A DNA stretch of 18,010 bases from Bacteroidales bacterium UBA1219 (GTDB lineage Bacteria; Bacteroidota; Bacteroidia; Bacteroidales; P3): assembly GCA_002309295.1 (NCBI GenBank), contig DBXF01000066.1:1723-19732 (forward strand). The letters are read 5' to 3'. Below the pieces are notes generated by a model. That model was given only the letters and a program-made list of their open reading frames with translations. It was not told the origin of the DNA and did not search any database. Each line of letters opens with the position of its first letter. The stretch's first letter is position 1. Shown one piece after another: positions 14,926-18,010 of this stretch. Made by a program: the position numbers and the translations under genes.

Positions 14926-17691
14926 TTATTTAAGTAATTTCTTGTAATATTTGTTGAAAAATTTCTCGTAAACGCTTACGTTTTTCTGATTATAGAAAGT
15001 CTGATAATTCTGAATTGTGATGGCAAAGACCTTATAGTCGGCCTTGTCGAATTTGTCGAGACTGCCGCCATCTTTGGTAAGGAACTGGTAGTATTCCATG
15101 GCTTCCTTGGCATTGGGGAAACGGTTCACTGTGAGCATCTGCTGCGTTTCGTTGAACAGCAGAGCATTGGTCCTCAGACCCTTGGTGGCAAAAAATTCCG
15201 TATTGAAATCGGACACGGTATATTGCATCTCGGTAGCCTTTATTTTTCGGTCGTCTAGGACAATGATAACGTAATGCTGCATATCCTCGCGCAGACGGTA
15301 CATCTGTGCTTCAGGCGGCAGGTCGTCTTTGTCGTCGGCAGGTTCGGACTGTACCTGTTTGGTCTCGGTATTGGACTTTGCATTGTTTTGGACGGGAGTC
15401 TGGGGAGTGGTGGCAGCCACGGTTGTGGTGTCTGCAACAGCCTTCTGCTGTTCCTTGACCTTGTATGTATTGCCCTTCTTGAGCAGTTCTATCTGCTCCT
15501 TGGCGGTAGGAACTATGTCGCTTTTTGGGTGTTTGCTAACAATGTCCTCCAATTGTGCTATGGCCTGAGTGGTTTCGCCGAGTTTGGCATGCGACAGAGC
15601 TTCCCAGAATTTGAATTTGGGTGTGAGGTTTTCGTCCTTATACAGCGTTATCGCCGACGATGCCTTTGTGATGACTTCCCTATATCGACGACGGTTATAC
15701 AAAGTGTAGATGTCGGAATATTCTTTCTCCGACATTTTGGAGCGTTTGGCAATTTCCAGATAGTAGTCCTCGTCCTGGATAAGGTTGGCGTAGTCGCTGT
15801 CGGGGAAACCGCGCAGAATCATGTTTTTATAGTAGTTGGCACTTGGGGTGTTGCCCTGTTTCTCGTACAGTTTATAAAGCTGGTAAAACGCCGGCAGCAC
15901 GTTGTCCGATTCGGGGAACTCTTTGGCAATCCGCAGAAAACACTCCAGCGATTTGTCGTAGTTCTTGATGCCGTCGTTGTATATAAATCCAGCGATGAGC
16001 AGACTGCTGGCGGTGTTCAGGTTCATGGTGTCGCGCTCGGCCTGTGTCTTGGGCAGGTCCTTGAGATAGTACTCGCGGCTGAACTTGTCGTCTTTTACGT
16101 TGATGGAGCGTGTGGAGGATTTCGTTTTTGTAGTGTCGCCCATGGCCAGCTGTCCGCCGCTACTGCTTTGGTCGTCGATGCCGAACGACATAGTGGTTTT
16201 CTTCGACAGAAACCAGAAGTCCTCCAAAGCCCTCGCACCCCAGTTCTTCATAAAACTCTCCTTGCCGCGCTGCATCGTGGAAGAATTGTAGAAATACCAA
16301 TCGCCCTTGAGCATGTTGCTTTGCTGCGACGAGTTGGCTTTGATAGCCGCAATCATCTCGGCCTCTATACGTTCCTGTTCTTTCTTTTTCTCTATGGCTA
16401 TCAGCTTTTTGATGTATTTCTCACGTTCAAGCGAGTCCATGTCGGCCATGCGAATAAGGCTGTCATTGCGCTCTATCAAACGGGTGTGTTTTACCAGCGA
16501 TGTCAGTATTTTGTGGCGTTCCTTTATTTTGTTGGCGAAGGGGTAGTCGTTGGGCATATTCACCACTGCGGTGTCATAGTATTTCTGCGATTCGTCGTAG
16601 TCCTGAATGTCTTCGTACAGCACTTTGCCGAGTTTCACTGCCGATTTCACCTTTTGCGACTTGTTGGTGCTCACACTCACCGACGACCTGAAATTGTCGC
16701 AGGCTTTTTTCATATCTTTGGCACTCAGGTACATCTCGCCTTTGGCGTAATAAATCTGATCGCGGTATTCGTAGTTTTTCTTTTCCTTCAGCATCTTGTC
16801 GAGCATCTTCAAAATGCTGTTGTAGTTGCCCTTATCCACATCGTAGCAGGCTGCAATATTCATCTGTGCGTTGAATTCCATCACGTAAGCGGGATGTTTT
16901 TTCAGACACATTTTGTAGTATTTTGTGGCGGTTGCTTTTTTGTCGAGATGATGATACACCTGGGCCATAATGAAATACAGCCTTGCCTTGAAAGCGCGGT
17001 CGCGGGTGTTGTCCACCGAAAGACGCAGGTTGTCGATGGCTTTCTTGTATTTCTCCTGTTTCAGCGACAACTCGGCGAGAGCGGGATACAGCAGCGGTGC
17101 CGTTTCGTTGGACACCTTGCCGGTGTTGAGGTCGGCGTCCATCTGGTCGAGAACCATCTCGGCCTCGCCGTATTGCCCTTCCATTGTCATGCAACGGGCG
17201 TACAGCACTTTGGCCTCGTCGGCAAGCACAGTGCCGTTATAGCTGCCCATAATAAACCGGCAGGTGGTTGCGGATGTGAGGTATTCCTGTTTGTAGAAAT
17301 ATGCGTAGGCGGTGAGCAGGTAGCATCGCTTCACATACTCAATCTGCTCTTTTCCGTGCGATGTCATGCTATGTTTCTGCACACCCTTGGCACCTTTTTC
17401 TATGGCGCGGTCGAGTTTCGGAGCGACGGATATTGCCTCCTGCTTGTCGCCCAGACGGTAGATGGGGAGTATTTTGGTGTAATCGTCCGCAACTTTGTCG
17501 TTAAGTTCGGCCACCGCTTCTTTCAGACTCTCGTTGCCGTTCCACCACACATTGTAGTGGGCGGTGGTATTGTGGAATTTCTTGTTCAGATAGGTGTCTT
17601 TTTCGGTAGAACACGATAATACGAACACTGCCGATATTATCAGCATAAGGCCTGTTGGCAAGTGGTTATATCGTATTCTGTTCGTTTCCAA
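14926..17691 (-). CDS. porW: PorW/SprE-like TPR lipoprotein of the type IX secretion system
   Basis: 921 residues. The signal peptide ends in lipobox VLSC with C27. Directly after it comes KKFHNTTAHYNVWWNGNESL (37-56), the characteristic start of the SprE/PorW family. The rest is mostly helical TPR-like repeats (about 60-420 and 540-745), with a Lys/Glu-rich coiled segment near 425-460 and a Thr/Gln/Pro-rich linker at about 748-795. It closes in a C-terminal domain ending FNKYYKKLLK. SprE (Flavobacterium) and PorW (Porphyromonas) are periplasm-facing lipoproteins needed for T9SS assembly or energisation. The start codon is TTG at 17691: no in-frame ATG lies upstream before a stop, and the next ATG (17646) would leave a signal peptide without positive residues. 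It heads a probable five-gene operon. The family call rests on the post-lipobox motif, length and TPR layout. Confidence 0.82.
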   Translation of the reverse strand: METNRIRYNHLPTGLMLIISAVFVLSCSTEKDTYLNKKFHNTTAHYNVWWNGNESLKEAVAELNDKVADDYTKILPIYRLGDKQEAISVAPKLDRAIEKGAKGVQKHSMTSHGKEQIEYVKRCYLLTAYAYFYKQEYLTSATTCRFIMGSYNGTVLADEAKVLYARCMTMEGQYGEAEMVLDQMDADLNTGKVSNETAPLLYPALAELSLKQEKYKKAIDNLRLSVDNTRDRAFKARLYFIMAQVYHHLDKKATATKYYKMCLKKHPAYVMEFNAQMNIAACYDVDKGNYNSILKMLDKMLKEKKNYEYRDQIYYAKGEMYLSAKDMKKACDNFRSSVSVSTNKSQKVKSAVKLGKVLYEDIQDYDESQKYYDTAVVNMPNDYPFANKIKERHKILTSLVKHTRLIERNDSLIRMADMDSLEREKYIKKLIAIEKKKEQERIEAEMIAAIKANSSQQSNMLKGDWYFYNSSTMQRGKESFMKNWGARALEDFWFLSKKTTMSFGIDDQSSSGGQLAMGDTTKTKSSTRSINVKDDKFSREYYLKDLPKTQAERDTMNLNTASSLLIAGFIYNDGIKNYDKSLECFLRIAKEFPESDNVLPAFYQLYKLYEKQGNTPSANYYKNMILRGFPDSDYANLIQDEDYYLEIAKRSKMSEKEYSDIYTLYNRRRYREVITKASSAITLYKDENLTPKFKFWEALSHAKLGETTQAIAQLEDIVSKHPKSDIVPTAKEQIELLKKGNTYKVKEQQKAVADTTTVAATTPQTPVQNNAKSNTETKQVQSEPADDKDDLPPEAQMYRLREDMQHYVIIVLDDRKIKATEMQYTVSDFNTEFFATKGLRTNALLFNETQQMLTVNRFPNAKEAMEYYQFLTKDGGSLDKFDKADYKVFAITIQNYQTFYNQKNVSVYEKFFNKYYKKLLK

Positions 17692-17844
17692 AAAAGTTAT
17701 TTCGTTGAAGTGTATCTTGTTATAACTGATTTTTGCCTTTTTTATTATAGGGGACTTCTAATTTTACATTATTTCTGATTTCATAGTCATTTTATCCGAT
17801 TTTTTGCGAAGTCCGTTAAACAAATAACGAACAAAACGACACTG

Positions 17845-17876
17845 CAAAGTTACGATTTTATTTCTTATTTGACAAG
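17845..17876 (-). promoter_or_regulatory. Proximal promoter P2 of the porW-glmS operon
   Basis: On the minus strand CTTG (17876-17873), 20 nt, then TAACTTTG (17852-17845), a perfect -7 match with three of four -33 bases. Transcription would start near 17838. Confidence 0.68.
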
Positions 17877-17932
17877 TTTTTTCCCAATATTTTTACAGGA
17901 TAGATTCCAGACCAAAACGCAACTCAGTTTTT

Positions 17933-17963
17933 CAAAGATAGATAAAATTTTCGATATGGCAAA
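17933..17963 (-). promoter_or_regulatory. Distal promoter P1 of the porW-glmS operon
   Basis: On the minus strand TTTG (17963-17960), 19 nt, then TATCTTTG (17940-17933), matching the consensus at both elements. Transcription would start near 17926. It could also belong to an unseen short transcript, but the orientation fits the operon. Confidence 0.65.
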
Positions 17964-18010
17964 TCGAAACCGATTTTTTTTCTCGGTCTGCGGTTGAGTT
18001 TATGCTGCAG

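Larger units (their letters stand above)
17692..18010. promoter_or_regulatory. AT-rich upstream region of the porW-glmS operon
   Basis: 319 bases with no credible ORF. It carries two tandem minus-strand promoters and, further out, a weak AT-rich hairpin (17961-17976) that overlaps the outer -33 element. The inferred leader is about 145 or 235 nt, depending on the promoter. Confidence 0.65.

Noticed and set aside
15274..17619. Plus-strand open frame of 781 codons opposite the PorW/SprE-like gene
   Set aside because: The peptide is rich in Val, Phe, His and Cys without domain structure, as expected from the reverse complement of a Lys/Glu/Asp-rich TPR gene.
17961..17982. Hairpin AAATCG-AAAC-CGATTT followed by a T run, read as a terminator
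   Set aside because: The stem is 6 bp and mostly A/T. There is no plus-strand gene upstream of it, and it overlaps a good minus-strand promoter, so it is probably coincidental.

Overview
The window looks like a chromosomal segment of an uncultured Bacteroidota bacterium, most probably Bacteroidales. The evidence is seen in the sequence. Several promoters match the Bacteroidota pattern TTTG-N19/20-TAnnTTTG. Lipoprotein signal peptides are frequent. There is a recognisable PorW/SprE-type lipoprotein of the type IX secretion system (T9SS), a T9SS-sorting-like domain in a large cell-envelope protein, and a GlmS of the length and C-terminus usual for the phylum. I see no rRNA, tRNA, CRISPR array, transposase, integrase or reverse transcriptase.

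Layout, left to right. (1) Positions 1-1422, plus strand: the C-terminal half of a long-chain acyl-CoA synthetase, then a short four-helix-bundle (S23/Avd-like) protein, ending at a probably bidirectional terminator. (2) 1496-5212, minus strand: a 1238-residue exported protein with an N-terminally placed T9SS-tail-like domain, five fibronectin-III-like repeats and two C-type-lectin-like (CLec) domains of the kind seen in diversity-generating-retroelement (DGR) target proteins. (3) 5213-5526: an AT-rich divergent promoter region. (4) 5527-7176, plus strand: a two-gene acyl-CoA operon (crotonase, then 3-hydroxybutyryl-CoA dehydrogenase) closed by a clear terminator. (5) 7251-9165, plus strand: two lipoprotein genes, each with a near-perfect promoter, separated by a gene-free stretch (8122-8616) built of short 7-bp and 8-bp tandem repeat blocks plus a REP-like hairpin. 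(6) 17691 down to 9262, minus strand: five closely spaced genes that look like one operon: PorW/SprE-like TPR lipoprotein, glmS, an outer-membrane beta-barrel protein, a LolC/E-type ABC permease and a sensor histidine kinase. Two tandem promoters lie upstream at about 17.85-17.96 kb.

How the genes may work together: the acyl-CoA ligase (edge), crotonase and Hbd fit short- or long-chain acyl-CoA metabolism. Thiolase and acyl-CoA dehydrogenase are not in view, so the direction (butyrate-type synthesis or beta-oxidation) cannot be decided. The large minus-strand operon is mostly envelope biogenesis: T9SS, amino-sugar precursor supply, an OM protein, lipoprotein release and an envelope-type sensor kinase. 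The clearest oddities are the N-terminal position of the T9SS-like module in the CLec protein, its convergent Avd-like neighbour, a cofactor-site change in Hbd that points to NADP(H), and the repeat mosaic with two C8 tracts around a low-GC lipoprotein gene.
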